Source: Magnetovibrio sp.
GTDB lineage: Bacteria > Pseudomonadota > Alphaproteobacteria > Rhodospirillales > Casp-alpha2
Assembly (NCBI GenBank): GCA_002722175.1
Contig: PBKU01000017.1
Location: forward strand, 1 to 38,121
Length of the DNA stretch: 38,121 nucleotides
Direction: 5' to 3'
Shown: positions 7,325 to 16,374 of the stretch, one piece after another
Layout: every line of letters starts with the position of its first letter
How positions within the stretch are numbered: the stretch's first letter is position 1
Translations under genes and position numbers: made by a program
Notes under the pieces: generated by a model
Database searches by the model: none
The model's input: the letters and a program-made list of their open reading frames with translations, nothing else
Told to the model about the DNA's origin: nothing

Positions 7325-9217
7325 TTGATAACCGTTTCTGATAAGACAAAAAAGCTGCGGCGCATTGATGGTGTCCTTCAAAATCTTAACAAATCTTACC
7401 GCAGCTTAGTCATGACACAAAATCCTAAAAATGCACATCCATTTATGGATCAAAATACTCTTGTTCTCTGTGGAAATTGGCTAGCTTGGCAATTTGGTCC
7501 AGTCCTACCAAATGTTATTCCGTATGAAACAGCCCTCCTAAAAGTTAAGGATGTGGCGAATATTGATACGAATTTGTATGAACGCACCGATTCTTGGGTC
7601 TACCATGAGGGAAAAGATATAACTGTGTTTGAGGGCGTCTCTTTGGGAAAATCTTTTCAAGGCTCGCTTGCATTGACAGTATGCAATCTGGCTCGTCTCT
7701 TCGGAGTGTTATCATATTTTGTCAAAACGTATAATATAAAAGAAATAATTTATATTGATTTTACGCCAGATGTAGATATTACGCCCGTGAAACTTCGCTC
7801 TAGTGCTATTAAAATAGTTTCCAGCATATTATCTGTTCGATTTATCGATAAATCTCAGACACTGACAAACACAGAAATTGAAATTTCAGACAGCTATTCC
7901 CAAGAACCTACATCTAATTTTTTTATCATGTTATTAAGGGACGCCTACGTAAAATTTCTTTGCGCATTTACTTATTTACGATCTCTTTCAACCCCGAAAC
8001 GTTTTCGCGTATTAATTTGTGTGGGGACAAGTCTAGCTGAGCCATTAATGCTAGGTCTCAATAAAAACTCAATCGAGGCCATTTTCATGGCTCGCGTTTT
8101 CCGTAAAACGTTTAAAAATATTCTTGGCATTATTTGCAGGCCAATTTTAGCAGAAAACCTTGATGAAAAGTCCCTCACACCAGAACAAAATGATAAAATT
8201 ACAGAGATTTGCGAGGGTGTAAGCAGTATAATTTACGATAGTGACGATTTCATCGTACAATTTTGCAGAAAGTTATTTGTCGAACATTTTGCTAAAATTG
8301 GGGCTGTCGATGCTGCTGCCCGCCAAATAAACAGCGCAAAAAAATTTCTGCAGAGAGTTAAACCAGATAGAATCATTGTAGACGGAATTAGAAATCCCCC
8401 CACCAGAACAATTGCTGAAATTGCCCATACAATGGATATACCCGTTGATTATATTTGGCACTCAATACTTGTTCCACAATACATACAGATTCCAGGATTA
8501 GTGGGGGATAGATATACCCCCCCGTTGATCTCTCGATGTCTTAGCTGGGGTTCCACAAATGATCGATGGCTCAAAAGAACGAATGTAAAAACACCCTGTT
8601 TGCGAGTAGGTTCTCCAGTTAGCGCTCGGTATCAGAAGCGCCCAAATAATACCGCAAATAAATTAGTGCTGTCACCAAGCACTAATATCCTTATCCTTCA
8701 ATACGCTCCAATCGTATCAGACCCTAAGAGTATGAATGCCCGTTTATACGAATATTTTGTCGATAGTCACCTTCTTTTGCAGGCACAAAAATTCGAAAAC
8801 TTACTCTTTAAACTCCACCCTGGTCCAAAACGCTGGAAGCCAAGTTATTTTCAAGCTATAGCCGATCAATTCGGCTTTAAGGCGGTTATCATCAAAAAAA
8901 AGCCATTTCACTCATGTGTCTCATGGGCTGATATTGTGATCGGACCGCCACAAACCGGTGCAATGTTTGAAACACTCGCTATCGGAAAACCATATTACCC
9001 TGTTATTTATGAGCCACATTGTTTTGATCTCTCATTTTACGATGACTACCCTATTTATTCATCAATTCAAGCCGTTATCGATTCAATGCTTGCGGGATAC
9101 GTGCCCAACGGGAAAAAGCTTTTGAATTCTGTCTACAGCACTGATGATATTCCTAATTCAACACATGAATTTTGGGGTGCACTTGACTCAACAGGGCCCG
9201 ATAACCCTTTCAGTTAA
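7325..9217 (+). CDS. large GT-B-like surface carbohydrate transferase
   Basis: A 630-residue protein. The C-terminal third reads like a GT-B nucleotide-sugar domain (LLFKLHPGPKRWKPSYF, SWADIVIGPPQTGAMFETLAIGKP), similar in style to capsule polysaccharide synthesis proteins and CDP-glycerol-type transferases. The N-terminal half is not recognised. The TTG start aligns exactly with the ATG of a truncated paralogue at 17587 (shared pattern RRID...SY..LVMTQ), which supports it. It is the intact member of that pair. Its length is similar to Campylobacter capsule transferases of ~600 residues, and it lies upstream of a probable phosphoramidate-donor operon. Whether it moves a sugar or a modifying group cannot be told. 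Confidence 0.6.
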   Translation: MITVSDKTKKLRRIDGVLQNLNKSYRSLVMTQNPKNAHPFMDQNTLVLCGNWLAWQFGPVLPNVIPYETALLKVKDVANIDTNLYERTDSWVYHEGKDITVFEGVSLGKSFQGSLALTVCNLARLFGVLSYFVKTYNIKEIIYIDFTPDVDITPVKLRSSAIKIVSSILSVRFIDKSQTLTNTEIEISDSYSQEPTSNFFIMLLRDAYVKFLCAFTYLRSLSTPKRFRVLICVGTSLAEPLMLGLNKNSIEAIFMARVFRKTFKNILGIICRPILAENLDEKSLTPEQNDKITEICEGVSSIIYDSDDFIVQFCRKLFVEHFAKIGAVDAAARQINSAKKFLQRVKPDRIIVDGIRNPPTRTIAEIAHTMDIPVDYIWHSILVPQYIQIPGLVGDRYTPPLISRCLSWGSTNDRWLKRTNVKTPCLRVGSPVSARYQKRPNNTANKLVLSPSTNILILQYAPIVSDPKSMNARLYEYFVDSHLLLQAQKFENLLFKLHPGPKRWKPSYFQAIADQFGFKAVIIKKKPFHSCVSWADIVIGPPQTGAMFETLAIGKPYYPVIYEPHCFDLSFYDDYPIYSSIQAVIDSMLAGYVPNGKKLLNSVYSTDDIPNSTHEFWGALDSTGPDNPFS

Positions 9218-9244
9218 CATCATATTAGTGAAAAAAGCATCCTA

Positions 9245-9913
9245 TTGACAAAAAATCTTCGGCTCCTTCACAAGACTATTTATTCCCTTATTAACGAAGA
9301 AGTAAGATCTAACAATGTGTCCTATAACAAGAGAGAGCCTTATCAGTCCTATGAGCGAATTAAGTTTAACGGGTTAAGGTGGTCGGTAGAAAAGCGAATC
9401 CGTGAATATGGACTTGACCGTTTTTTTAATCCAGAATCAAAGGTTTTAGATATTGGTTCAAATTTTGGCTTTTTTGTCTGTGAGTTTGCATTGCATTGTA
9501 ATTTGGTTCACGGGATAGAACCTAACCCTTATTTAATAAAAATAGGAGAAGCGGTTGCTTCATATCTCAATATCTCAGAAAAAACTCTTTTTTTTGATGC
9601 TCCTTTTAACACTTTTTCTTCATCAACAACGTATGATGTTATTCTTTCCCTAGCATCCTTCTTCACTCAAGATGGTCGCGAACGCTGTTCCGCTGAAGAG
9701 TATTTTTCTCAGATTAACCAACTGCTGGCTCGAGGTGGTAGTATTTTCTACGAATCCACATCTTACAAAAAAGAAAAATCGAACCCACATTTCATTGCAC
9801 AATCAAATGCACTTAATTTCATTAAAAATAATTTTATCTCGGTTGAGACATGGGAAACACCATCTGGTTCTGAAAAGTATTTCCGGAGTTTTGCCCTTGG
9901 AAAAAAATATTAA
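9245..9913 (+). CDS. class I SAM-dependent methyltransferase
   Basis: A 222-residue Rossmann-fold methyltransferase. Motif I is VLDIGSNFGFF at about residues 66-76, followed by the acidic GIEPNP strand that binds the SAM ribose. It begins at TTG 9245, 27 bp after the GT stop, and lies just upstream of the probable phosphoramidate operon. By context it could methylate a sugar hydroxyl or, as in the O-methyl phosphoramidate of Campylobacter, the phosphoramidate itself. The acceptor is unknown. Confidence 0.75.
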   Translation: MTKNLRLLHKTIYSLINEEVRSNNVSYNKREPYQSYERIKFNGLRWSVEKRIREYGLDRFFNPESKVLDIGSNFGFFVCEFALHCNLVHGIEPNPYLIKIGEAVASYLNISEKTLFFDAPFNTFSSSTTYDVILSLASFFTQDGRERCSAEEYFSQINQLLARGGSIFYESTSYKKEKSNPHFIAQSNALNFIKNNFISVETWETPSGSEKYFRSFALGKKY

Positions 9914-10033
9914 CGGTGCTAACAAGTCGACTTTTCACTAGCACGGCAATCTCTCTCGGATCTATAGTTTAATTCTTGCAAAATACAGTTAATCGCAAAG
10001 ATTGTTAATAAAACTAAATTTGGTATCTCAAAC

Positions 10034-10462
10034 ATGAAATGTATTGTTACAGGTGGGGCAGGGTTTATTGGTAGTCACTTAACGGAACGTTTATTAAATG
10101 ACCGGCACAGTGTCTCTATAATTGACAATTTTTCTACTGGAAGGCCAGAAAACTTACAACACCTCCTACACAATACAAACCTTAGTATTTTTGAAGGGAA
10201 AATAAATAACAAAAATATTTTGGAAAAAGCTATAAGTGGTGCTGAATGGGTGTTCCATTTAGCAGCTTTAGCGGATATCGTACCTTCCATTGAACGGCCA
10301 ATAGACGATACCGATGAGGCTGCAAAAATTCAAGAAATTTACGCAGAAACCTATCTGTCTTGTAATGAGGGATATAAATATTCAGCAAAACTCGCTCCTC
10401 GTTATGGATTAAAATACCATGACTTAATCATCCCCGCTGATAAAAAATTTAATAATAAGTAA
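10034..10462 (+). pseudogene. NAD-dependent epimerase N-terminal fragment with an unrelated tail
   Basis: The first ~92 residues are the N-terminal Rossmann half of an extended SDR epimerase (VTGGAGFIGSHLTERLL, then FHLAALADIVPSIERP), clearly paralogous to the intact gene at 17759. After IERP the frame stays open but switches to ~50 residues (KIQEIYAETYLSCNEGYKY onward) that match no epimerase. The YxxxK catalytic pair is missing. The tail is probably the remaining 3' end of another gene, joined in frame. An epimerase function can be excluded. Confidence 0.75.
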
Positions 10463-10547
10463 CAATTAATGTGCATTTTAAAATCACTAAAAGTCTAAAG
10501 ATAGTTTTGTTGTCTGGCTTGCAGTCCATGTTTAACTGAATACGGTT

Positions 10548-12905
10548 ATGGCTTCTAAACAATTTAATACTAATAGAGTGACAAGTGATAGTTTCCAATT
10601 CGGGACTAAAGGCGAAACACTGGAACGGTTGCGCGGCCTAGTAACTAAGGGCTACCTATGCGATCAAATAATCATTCATGAAAATACATGGAGCCACTCT
10701 CGGCCCTCATTAGTAAGTAACATATGCCAAAAATTCTCAGCAAAAAAATTAATTCTTCGTTCTAGTGCAAAGGCCGAAGATTCCTGGGGCCAGTCTCTAG
10801 CAGGGGCTTATCTGAGTGTCCTTGATGTCTCGGCGAGCCCCGCTGCTGTATCAAATGCTATTGATCGCGTTTTCGAAAGCTACACAAAAAAATCAAGTGA
10901 CGAACAAGTTTTAGTTCAGCCAATGGTTGAAAGTGTAGCCATTTCCGGTGTAGTGCTGACGCGAGACCTGGATACAGGCAGCCCTTATTTTGTGGTTAAC
11001 TATGATGACCATTCAGGAAAAACAGACTCTGTCACTGGAGGCAGGGAAAGTACTGCGGTTCTTGTAAGAAGAAACAAGCAGGATAGCTTAAGGTCGTTGC
11101 GCCTAAAAAAGCTAATAGACTGTGTCATCGAACTTGAATTAATTACTAACGTTGAAGAATTGGACATCGAGTTTTGTATTGATTCAAATAACAAGCTCTT
11201 CATTTTGCAAGTGCGTCCGCTAGCTGCCAGAAACAAGTGGCATAGCCTTTCCGATGGCGATGTAAATAACGCGATCACTGTTATTCAAAAAAATCTTGAT
11301 GCTTTTTTAAAGCCATTTCCTGGTCTTTCTGGGAAAACTACAATTTTTACAGAAATGAGTGATTGGAATCCAGCTGAAATGATTGGAAATACTCCTCGTC
11401 CATTAGCGCTATCCTTGTATCAATCTCTAATCACTAATAGAGTCTGGGCCATGGCCCGAAATTTAATGGGCTATCGAATGGTAAAAGGGCCACTTTTAAT
11501 TGATTTCCGTGGCCGACCTTTTATTGACGTAAGAAAGAGCTTTAATTCATTTTTACCTGCAGATACAAAAAATGCTGTTGCGGAAAAACTAGTCAATTAT
11601 CAATTAAACAAACTTGCTCAAAATCGTGAGCTGCATGATAAGGTTGAATTTGAGATTTGTATTACGTGTTGGGACTTTTCCGAAAACCGTTCTTTTAAAC
11701 GACTCGCTGACGCCGGCCTTAGCAAAGAAGAAAGTCAAGATTTTAGGAATAGACTAATAAACCTTACCGAGAAAGCCCTGACAACAAAGAAGAAGGGGCT
11801 AAATACCCTCTTAGATAAAACAAATGAATTATTTCATGAGAATAAAGATCTTTCGGCCTTACCGCCATTAGAAAAAATCTATTACCTTCTTAAGGATTGT
11901 CGTGAAAAAGGTACTTTGATTTTTTCTCAACTCGCTAGGCACGGTTTTATTGGTATACAATTTTTAAGTTCTTTAATAAAGAGAGGTGCTTTAAATGAGC
12001 AAGATCTGGAAAATTTTATGGGCGGGATCAATACCATTACAAAATCCCTCAGCAGCGATCTACAGTTAGTCGCTAATAAAAATATGACCCAGACTACGTT
12101 TTTAGACCGCTATGGTCATCTCCGTCCCGGTACATACGATATTTTATCCTGGCGCTATGATGAAAAGCCAGAGTTATACCTCCACTTCCAGAATAAACCG
12201 TTAAGAATTAAACCCGAAACGTCATTCCATATAGCCCCAAAGAAAAAACGTGACATCCAATTGCTCCTCAAAGAAATTGGCTATTCTCTGACCGCTGACC
12301 AATTATTAGACTACATAGCTTCATCTATAAAAGGGAGAGAACAAGCAAAATTTGCGTTTACACGGGTTATTAGTGATATCCTCTCTACCTTAACAGTCTG
12401 GGGGAATAATGTTGGATTGTCACGAGATGACTTGTCTTACCTGCCAATTGGTTTAATGAAAAGTGATGTTTCTATTTCATCGCTAGAAAAAAAAATTAAA
12501 GAGCAACAAGAAAAATTTAATGTCACACGGGCAATTCAGTTACCTCATGTTATTATATCTGGAAGTGACCTTGACATCGTCAGGCTTCCCCTCGGCCAAC
12601 CAACCTTTATTACTAGTAAAGCCATAACAGCAAAAACAAAAATGCTAGGATCAAACTCATCTCCAAACATTGATGGTCATATTATTTTGATAGAAAGTGC
12701 TGATCCTGGGTTTGACTGGATATTTTCCCACAACATTGTCGGCTTAATTACTAAATATGGTGGAGCAAATTCACACATGGCTATTCGATGTGCCGAATTT
12801 GGCTTGCCTGCAGCAATTGGTTGTGGGGAGAGATTGTTCAATAAATTAGCTCGCGCTAATACCGTGGAATTAAACGCTGCTTCAAAAAAATTAGGCAGAC
12901 ATTGA
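10548..12905 (+). CDS. PEP-synthase-like ATP-dependent kinase, probable L-glutamine kinase (Cj1418-like)
   Basis: A 785-residue protein built like pyruvate phosphate dikinase/PEP synthase. The N-terminal ATP-grasp domain contains LILRSSAKAEDS near residues 70-80 and ends with VRPLAAR near 222. A long middle domain follows, then a C-terminal phospho-histidine swivel domain with GGANSH, the histidine at about residue 743. The PEP/pyruvate barrel of PEP synthase is absent, so the substrate is something else. In C. jejuni a protein of this architecture, Cj1418, phosphorylates the amide of L-glutamine, the first step of phosphoramidate synthesis. The three genes after it fit the other steps of that pathway. 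A nine-A run lies at 12487-12495. Architecture is clear; the glutamine-kinase role rests on context. Confidence 0.75.
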   Translation: MASKQFNTNRVTSDSFQFGTKGETLERLRGLVTKGYLCDQIIIHENTWSHSRPSLVSNICQKFSAKKLILRSSAKAEDSWGQSLAGAYLSVLDVSASPAAVSNAIDRVFESYTKKSSDEQVLVQPMVESVAISGVVLTRDLDTGSPYFVVNYDDHSGKTDSVTGGRESTAVLVRRNKQDSLRSLRLKKLIDCVIELELITNVEELDIEFCIDSNNKLFILQVRPLAARNKWHSLSDGDVNNAITVIQKNLDAFLKPFPGLSGKTTIFTEMSDWNPAEMIGNTPRPLALSLYQSLITNRVWAMARNLMGYRMVKGPLLIDFRGRPFIDVRKSFNSFLPADTKNAVAEKLVNYQLNKLAQNRELHDKVEFEICITCWDFSENRSFKRLADAGLSKEESQDFRNRLINLTEKALTTKKKGLNTLLDKTNELFHENKDLSALPPLEKIYYLLKDCREKGTLIFSQLARHGFIGIQFLSSLIKRGALNEQDLENFMGGINTITKSLSSDLQLVANKNMTQTTFLDRYGHLRPGTYDILSWRYDEKPELYLHFQNKPLRIKPETSFHIAPKKKRDIQLLLKEIGYSLTADQLLDYIASSIKGREQAKFAFTRVISDILSTLTVWGNNVGLSRDDLSYLPIGLMKSDVSISSLEKKIKEQQEKFNVTRAIQLPHVIISGSDLDIVRLPLGQPTFITSKAITAKTKMLGSNSSPNIDGHIILIESADPGFDWIFSHNIVGLITKYGGANSHMAIRCAEFGLPAAIGCGERLFNKLARANTVELNAASKKLGRH

Positions 12906-13528
12906 TGATAATTGCAATAACAATGAGGGTTACAAAAGCCGAAGGGTATTCAGAACCTCGAGATAGCATCAGCCATGACTGGCTGCGGTCCCTTCAAAAA
13001 TGGGGAATGATGCCAATTCTAGTGCCTAATATAGGTTCTCGATCCATTGAGTACATCACTAAGATCCCCCCGGACATTATTTTGTTAACGGGTGGTGAAG
13101 ACCTAGGCAAAGACCCCGTTCGAGATGAAACAGAAATAACTCTTTTTGACTACGCCTGGGGGCAATCAATTCCTGTTTTTGGCGTATGTCGTGGACTTCA
13201 GCTCATCAATGTGCGTTTAGGCGGTCAACTTGGGCCAATTAATGGGCATGTTGCCAATTCGCACCCAGTTATAATTGCCCCAAAATGGAAAAATTTTTAT
13301 ACTTCTAATCCTATAGTTAATTCCTTCCATAACATTGGTATACCTAGCTGCAATGTTGCGCCTGAATTAAATATCATGGCAAACGATCTAAGCGGCTATG
13401 TGGAAGCTGTTCAGCATAAAACAAGACCGATTGCTGCTATCATGTGGCACCCGGAGCGCGAGGGAGGGTTGCCTGGGGATGTGAGCCTCATGAAATCCCT
13501 AGTCTCCGCATCAGATGTGACAACTTAA
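12905..13528 (+). CDS. class I glutamine-amidotransferase-fold hydrolase, probable gamma-glutamyl-CDP-amidate hydrolase (Cj1417-like)
   Basis: A 207-residue peptidase C26/GATase-1 protein with nucleophile C95 in GVCRGLQ and H182/E184 in WHPERE. The fold hydrolyses gamma-glutamyl bonds. In the C. jejuni pathway the equivalent enzyme, Cj1417, removes glutamate from CDP-activated phosphoglutamine, leaving CDP-amidate. ATG 12905 overlaps the kinase stop by one base (TGATG); TTG 12902 is also possible. Tight coupling to a PEP-synthase-like kinase, with a nucleotidyltransferase close by, favours that role over polyamine or GABA catabolism, where related PuuD-like enzymes act. Confidence 0.75.
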   Translation: MIIAITMRVTKAEGYSEPRDSISHDWLRSLQKWGMMPILVPNIGSRSIEYITKIPPDIILLTGGEDLGKDPVRDETEITLFDYAWGQSIPVFGVCRGLQLINVRLGGQLGPINGHVANSHPVIIAPKWKNFYTSNPIVNSFHNIGIPSCNVAPELNIMANDLSGYVEAVQHKTRPIAAIMWHPEREGGLPGDVSLMKSLVSASDVTT

Positions 13529-13702
13529 GATTTTATCCATAGTAGTCTAACCCAATACTAGGCTTCCATTCTCGTGATCTTCAATACCATTAAGCTTTTA
13601 GAAAACTGAATAACAACAAGATGACAACTTTTTTGATTGAATACAAACAAATTGATACGTTAGCCATTGTTAACTTAAAAATCACCCCCGGGCATTTTTA
13701 AA

Positions 13703-14221
13703 ATGGTTATTTGGTTCATTGGAATGTCGGGTTCTGGAAAAACAACCATCGGAAAATCACTCTTCACAAGACTAAAAGCTACACACCCTAATCTGGTTTT
13801 TCTCGATGGCGATGAATTCCGAAAGATCTTTCAGAATGATGCTGATCATAGCATTAAAGGACGATTAACAAACGCCGAGCGAATTTCCCACACGTGCCAA
13901 CTCCTTGATCAACAAAATATCCACGTGATAGCGTCAGTACTTTCGATTTTTCCTGACTGGCAGAATTGGAACCGCCAGCACTTTAACCGGTACTTGGAAA
14001 TTTTTCTCGATTTTTCTCTTGAAACCCTTATTGCCCGAGATGTTAAAGGGCTTTACAAAAATGCTATCAATGGCAAGATTTCAAATGTTGTAGGAATTGA
14101 TATTCCATTTCCAACGCCACCAAAACCGGATTTAGTGATAGATGAGCCGATGCAGAAAAAAGGAGTGGATGCTTGTGTTAGCAACATCCTTCAGGCAATC
14201 CCAAATTCTCCTTTTAGATAA
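13703..14221 (+). CDS. APS-kinase-like nucleotide kinase, probable CDP-amidate 3'-kinase (Cj1415-like)
   Basis: A 172-residue P-loop kinase: GMSGSGKT at residues 7-14, LDGDEFR at 34-40, and RDVKGLYK plus VVGIDIPFPTP further on, as in adenylylsulfate kinases. The SP-[FY]-R loop that contacts APS in typical family members is replaced here (SIFPDWQNWNR), suggesting a different nucleotide. In C. jejuni, Cj1415 phosphorylates the 3'-hydroxyl of CDP-amidate. A 174-bp gap upstream may hold a promoter. It differs in the same loop from the two other APS-kinase-like genes at 34155 and 37684. Confidence 0.72.
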   Translation: MVIWFIGMSGSGKTTIGKSLFTRLKATHPNLVFLDGDEFRKIFQNDADHSIKGRLTNAERISHTCQLLDQQNIHVIASVLSIFPDWQNWNRQHFNRYLEIFLDFSLETLIARDVKGLYKNAINGKISNVVGIDIPFPTPPKPDLVIDEPMQKKGVDACVSNILQAIPNSPFR

Positions 14222-14239
14222 CAAGCGAATTCCCAGTCT

Positions 14240-15019
14240 ATGAAGGCTATTATACTCGCTGCAGGGAGGGGGTCTCGTTTGCACCCTTATACTGAAAACC
14301 ACCCTAAATGTTTAACGGTGCTAGGCGACAAAACATTAATTGATTGGCAAGTTCGCACCCTCTCTTCATGCGGTGTTTCTGATATCATCATTGTTACTGG
14401 GTACATGAATGAAATGTTAAAAATAACAGGTACTAATCAAATTTATAACCCTAAGTGGGAAACCACTAATATGGTTGAAAGTCTTTTTTGCGCTGAAAAT
14501 AATTTTGGGAATGATGTTCTCGTTTCATATGGGGATATAATTTATGAGCGACAGGTGTTGGAATCTCTTTTAAAATCTTCTGCGGATATTTCAGTTGCTC
14601 TAAACTCCCAATGGTATAAGCTTTGGAAAATCCGGTTTAATGATCCTTTAAGTGATGCTGAAACTCTTAAACTGGGGCCCGATAATCAGATCATGGAAAT
14701 TGGAAACGTACCAAGCAGTATTCATGAAATTGAATCTCAATACATGGGTATCATGAGGTTCAGAGGAGCCGGCATACAGGCAATAAAAACTGCCCGTCAA
14801 AGAATGTTCGCCGATCATAGGCCCTGGAAAGAAAAACGACCGGCGGCAAAAGCATACATGACTGATCTTTTAACCGAATTGATAGACTCGGGTCAGAAAG
14901 TGCACGGGGTTGAAAACAGTGGTGGCTGGCTTGAAATTGATACTGTTGATGACTACAAAAAAATCAGTGCGTTGTTTGAAACTGGAAATATTAAGGAATT
15001 TTTTGATCCTTCCCTTTAA
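14240..15019 (+). CDS. MobA/RfbA-like nucleotidyltransferase, probable CTP:phosphoglutamine cytidylyltransferase (Cj1416-like)
   Basis: A 259-residue nucleotidyltransferase with the N-terminal LAAGRGSRL (6-14) and HPKCL (21-25) that bind the NTP, a metal-binding YGD near residue 97, and a C-terminal EIDTVDDY. It is single-domain, without a left-handed helix acyltransferase. In C. jejuni the equivalent step (Cj1416) joins CMP to phosphoglutamine. It follows the APS-kinase-like gene by 18 bp. In Campylobacter the transcribed order is kinase, hydrolase, cytidylyltransferase, 3'-kinase; here the last two are swapped. A sugar- or choline-phosphate substrate remains possible. Confidence 0.74.
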   Translation: MKAIILAAGRGSRLHPYTENHPKCLTVLGDKTLIDWQVRTLSSCGVSDIIIVTGYMNEMLKITGTNQIYNPKWETTNMVESLFCAENNFGNDVLVSYGDIIYERQVLESLLKSSADISVALNSQWYKLWKIRFNDPLSDAETLKLGPDNQIMEIGNVPSSIHEIESQYMGIMRFRGAGIQAIKTARQRMFADHRPWKEKRPAAKAYMTDLLTELIDSGQKVHGVENSGGWLEIDTVDDYKKISALFETGNIKEFFDPSL

Positions 15020-15070
15020 CGTGCGTTATTTGAAAGAAATAAAAAAAATCAAGTTGAAAAAGCTGTTGCA

Positions 15071-15655
15071 ATGGGCATAGAACTATACAAATATTCCGAT
15101 ATTAAGATCAGTGAAAATAAACAGGCCTACCATTATTCTAGTTACTCTGGCAGGCTTTTTTTTGACGCCTGGAAAACGAAGCGTCAATTTTTGGAAAAAG
15201 AATCTATACCTAAATTTAGTCCTCCACCCCCAGCAATTATATTCATGAATAAAGATTCAGAAATAGTCGAAACAAAACCGCACCTGGAAAGGTTGTACGG
15301 TGAAAGTTCGAAAAAAACAGTTTCATGTTTTGCTTTTCACTGGATTGAAAAATTCCTGAAAAAGTTTGAAACTACCCATCGCCTTCATGAGGCTTACAAT
15401 ATTAATTTTAGGGCTGTAAACAAAAATGAACACAAGGACCTTTCACTTTACGTGCGTTTTGCTGAAATATGTGTAAATATTTTTGAGAATACGTCTGATC
15501 TTCGATATCTAAATGCTCTAATTAAAATTTTGGACGTTCTTGTATATGAAAGGGAAAACTTAGACCATCATTTGCTAGAACGGGCTGCCGCTTTATCAAA
15601 AAAAGAACAAGAATTCGTCAAATTTCTTGCAGCAAAATATCGGCTGAAATTATGA
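15071..15655 (+). CDS. protein of unknown function in the phosphoramidate-type operon
   Basis: A 194-residue soluble, lysine-rich protein with no membrane segment or signal peptide. The C-terminal half looks alpha-helical (SDLRYLNALIKILDVLVYER, then HHLLERAAALSKKEQEF). The N-terminal half has a PKFSPPPPAIIFMN segment followed by HLERLYGESS. No family was recognised. It lies 51 bp after the nucleotidyltransferase and overlaps the formyltransferase-fold gene by 4 bp (ATGA), so it probably works with them. An accessory or acceptor-binding role is a guess from position only. Confidence 0.7.
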   Translation: MGIELYKYSDIKISENKQAYHYSSYSGRLFFDAWKTKRQFLEKESIPKFSPPPPAIIFMNKDSEIVETKPHLERLYGESSKKTVSCFAFHWIEKFLKKFETTHRLHEAYNINFRAVNKNEHKDLSLYVRFAEICVNIFENTSDLRYLNALIKILDVLVYERENLDHHLLERAAALSKKEQEFVKFLAAKYRLKL

Positions 15656-16374
15656 AAAAACCCGGGGTTTTTTTTCTAGCTGCTAACACAGGCCGCTCCC
15701 AGATCTATGCCCAGGCAATGGTCAGGTTTCAGCTCCTCCCAGAACGCACGCTGCTCTTTGGACAAGACCCAAGAAAAGCTCTTAAATGGGAAAACATAGC
15801 GAATTCATCCTTTAGCCTCGAAGGCTTTCGCCCAAACATGAACGAGCCAATTTCAGACACGTTGGGAAAAGGAGATGTCCAAGTTGATTATATTAAAGCA
15901 ACCAATGTAAATGACGGCAAAATTTATCAAAAAATTAAAGAAGCTGGTCCTAGCTTGATCGTTTACAGTGGTTATGGTGGGCAGCTTCTTAAAAGTAAAA
16001 TATTGGATCTTGGCGTCCAATTTCTTCATCTTCATGCCGGTTTGCTACCAGACTACAAAGGCAGCACAACAATTTATTATAGTTGGCTTAAAGAGAAGCG
16101 TTGTAGTGTAAGTGCTATTCTCCTTGATAAAAGTATCGATACTGGTCCCATAATAGCTACGAAAACTTACCCTCTCCCAACAAAAGGGGTTGATGTCGAT
16201 GTTGTTTATGACAACACTCTCAGAGCCAATCTGATGGTTAAAGTTCTTAAAAGTTATTATAAGAAGAACAAGTTTACTGCGAAAAAACAAAACGATAGTA
16301 GTGGTAAAACATATTTTGTTATACACCCGTTACTCAAACACATTGCATTACTATCCCTAGAGAAACCTCGATAA
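15652..16374 (+). CDS. formyltransferase-fold protein with altered active site
   Basis: A 240-residue protein related to methionyl-tRNA/sugar formyltransferases: HLHAGLLPDYKGS and SIDTGPIIAT are the core motifs. H128 and D163 fit the catalytic His and Asp, but the usual Asn two residues before the His is H126 here, unlike the intact Asn in the formyltransferase at 5107. The reaction may therefore differ or be slower. It is translationally coupled to the unknown 194-residue protein and ends the phosphoramidate-type operon. The start codon is followed by a near-palindromic A6-CCC-GGGG-T8 tract. Confidence 0.72.
   Translation: MKKPGVFFLAANTGRSQIYAQAMVRFQLLPERTLLFGQDPRKALKWENIANSSFSLEGFRPNMNEPISDTLGKGDVQVDYIKATNVNDGKIYQKIKEAGPSLIVYSGYGGQLLKSKILDLGVQFLHLHAGLLPDYKGSTTIYYSWLKEKRCSVSAILLDKSIDTGPIIATKTYPLPTKGVDVDVVYDNTLRANLMVKVLKSYYKKNKFTAKKQNDSSGKTYFVIHPLLKHIALLSLEKPR

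Noticed and set aside
10548..12905. Phosphoenolpyruvate synthase or pyruvate phosphate dikinase
   Set aside because: The ATP-grasp and phospho-His domains are present, but the C-terminal PEP/pyruvate barrel is absent: the protein ends ~42 residues after the histidine.
13703..14221. Ordinary cysC for sulfate assimilation
   Set aside because: The substrate loop is not that of typical APS kinases, and the gene sits between a gamma-glutamyl hydrolase and a nucleotidyltransferase, away from the sulfurylase.
15655..15675. A6-CCC-GGGG-T8 near-palindrome resembling an intrinsic terminator
   Set aside because: It overlaps codons 2-8 of the formyltransferase-fold gene, leaves only about three bases for a loop, and has a mostly A-T stem. 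It is noted as a slippage-prone tract, not as a terminator.
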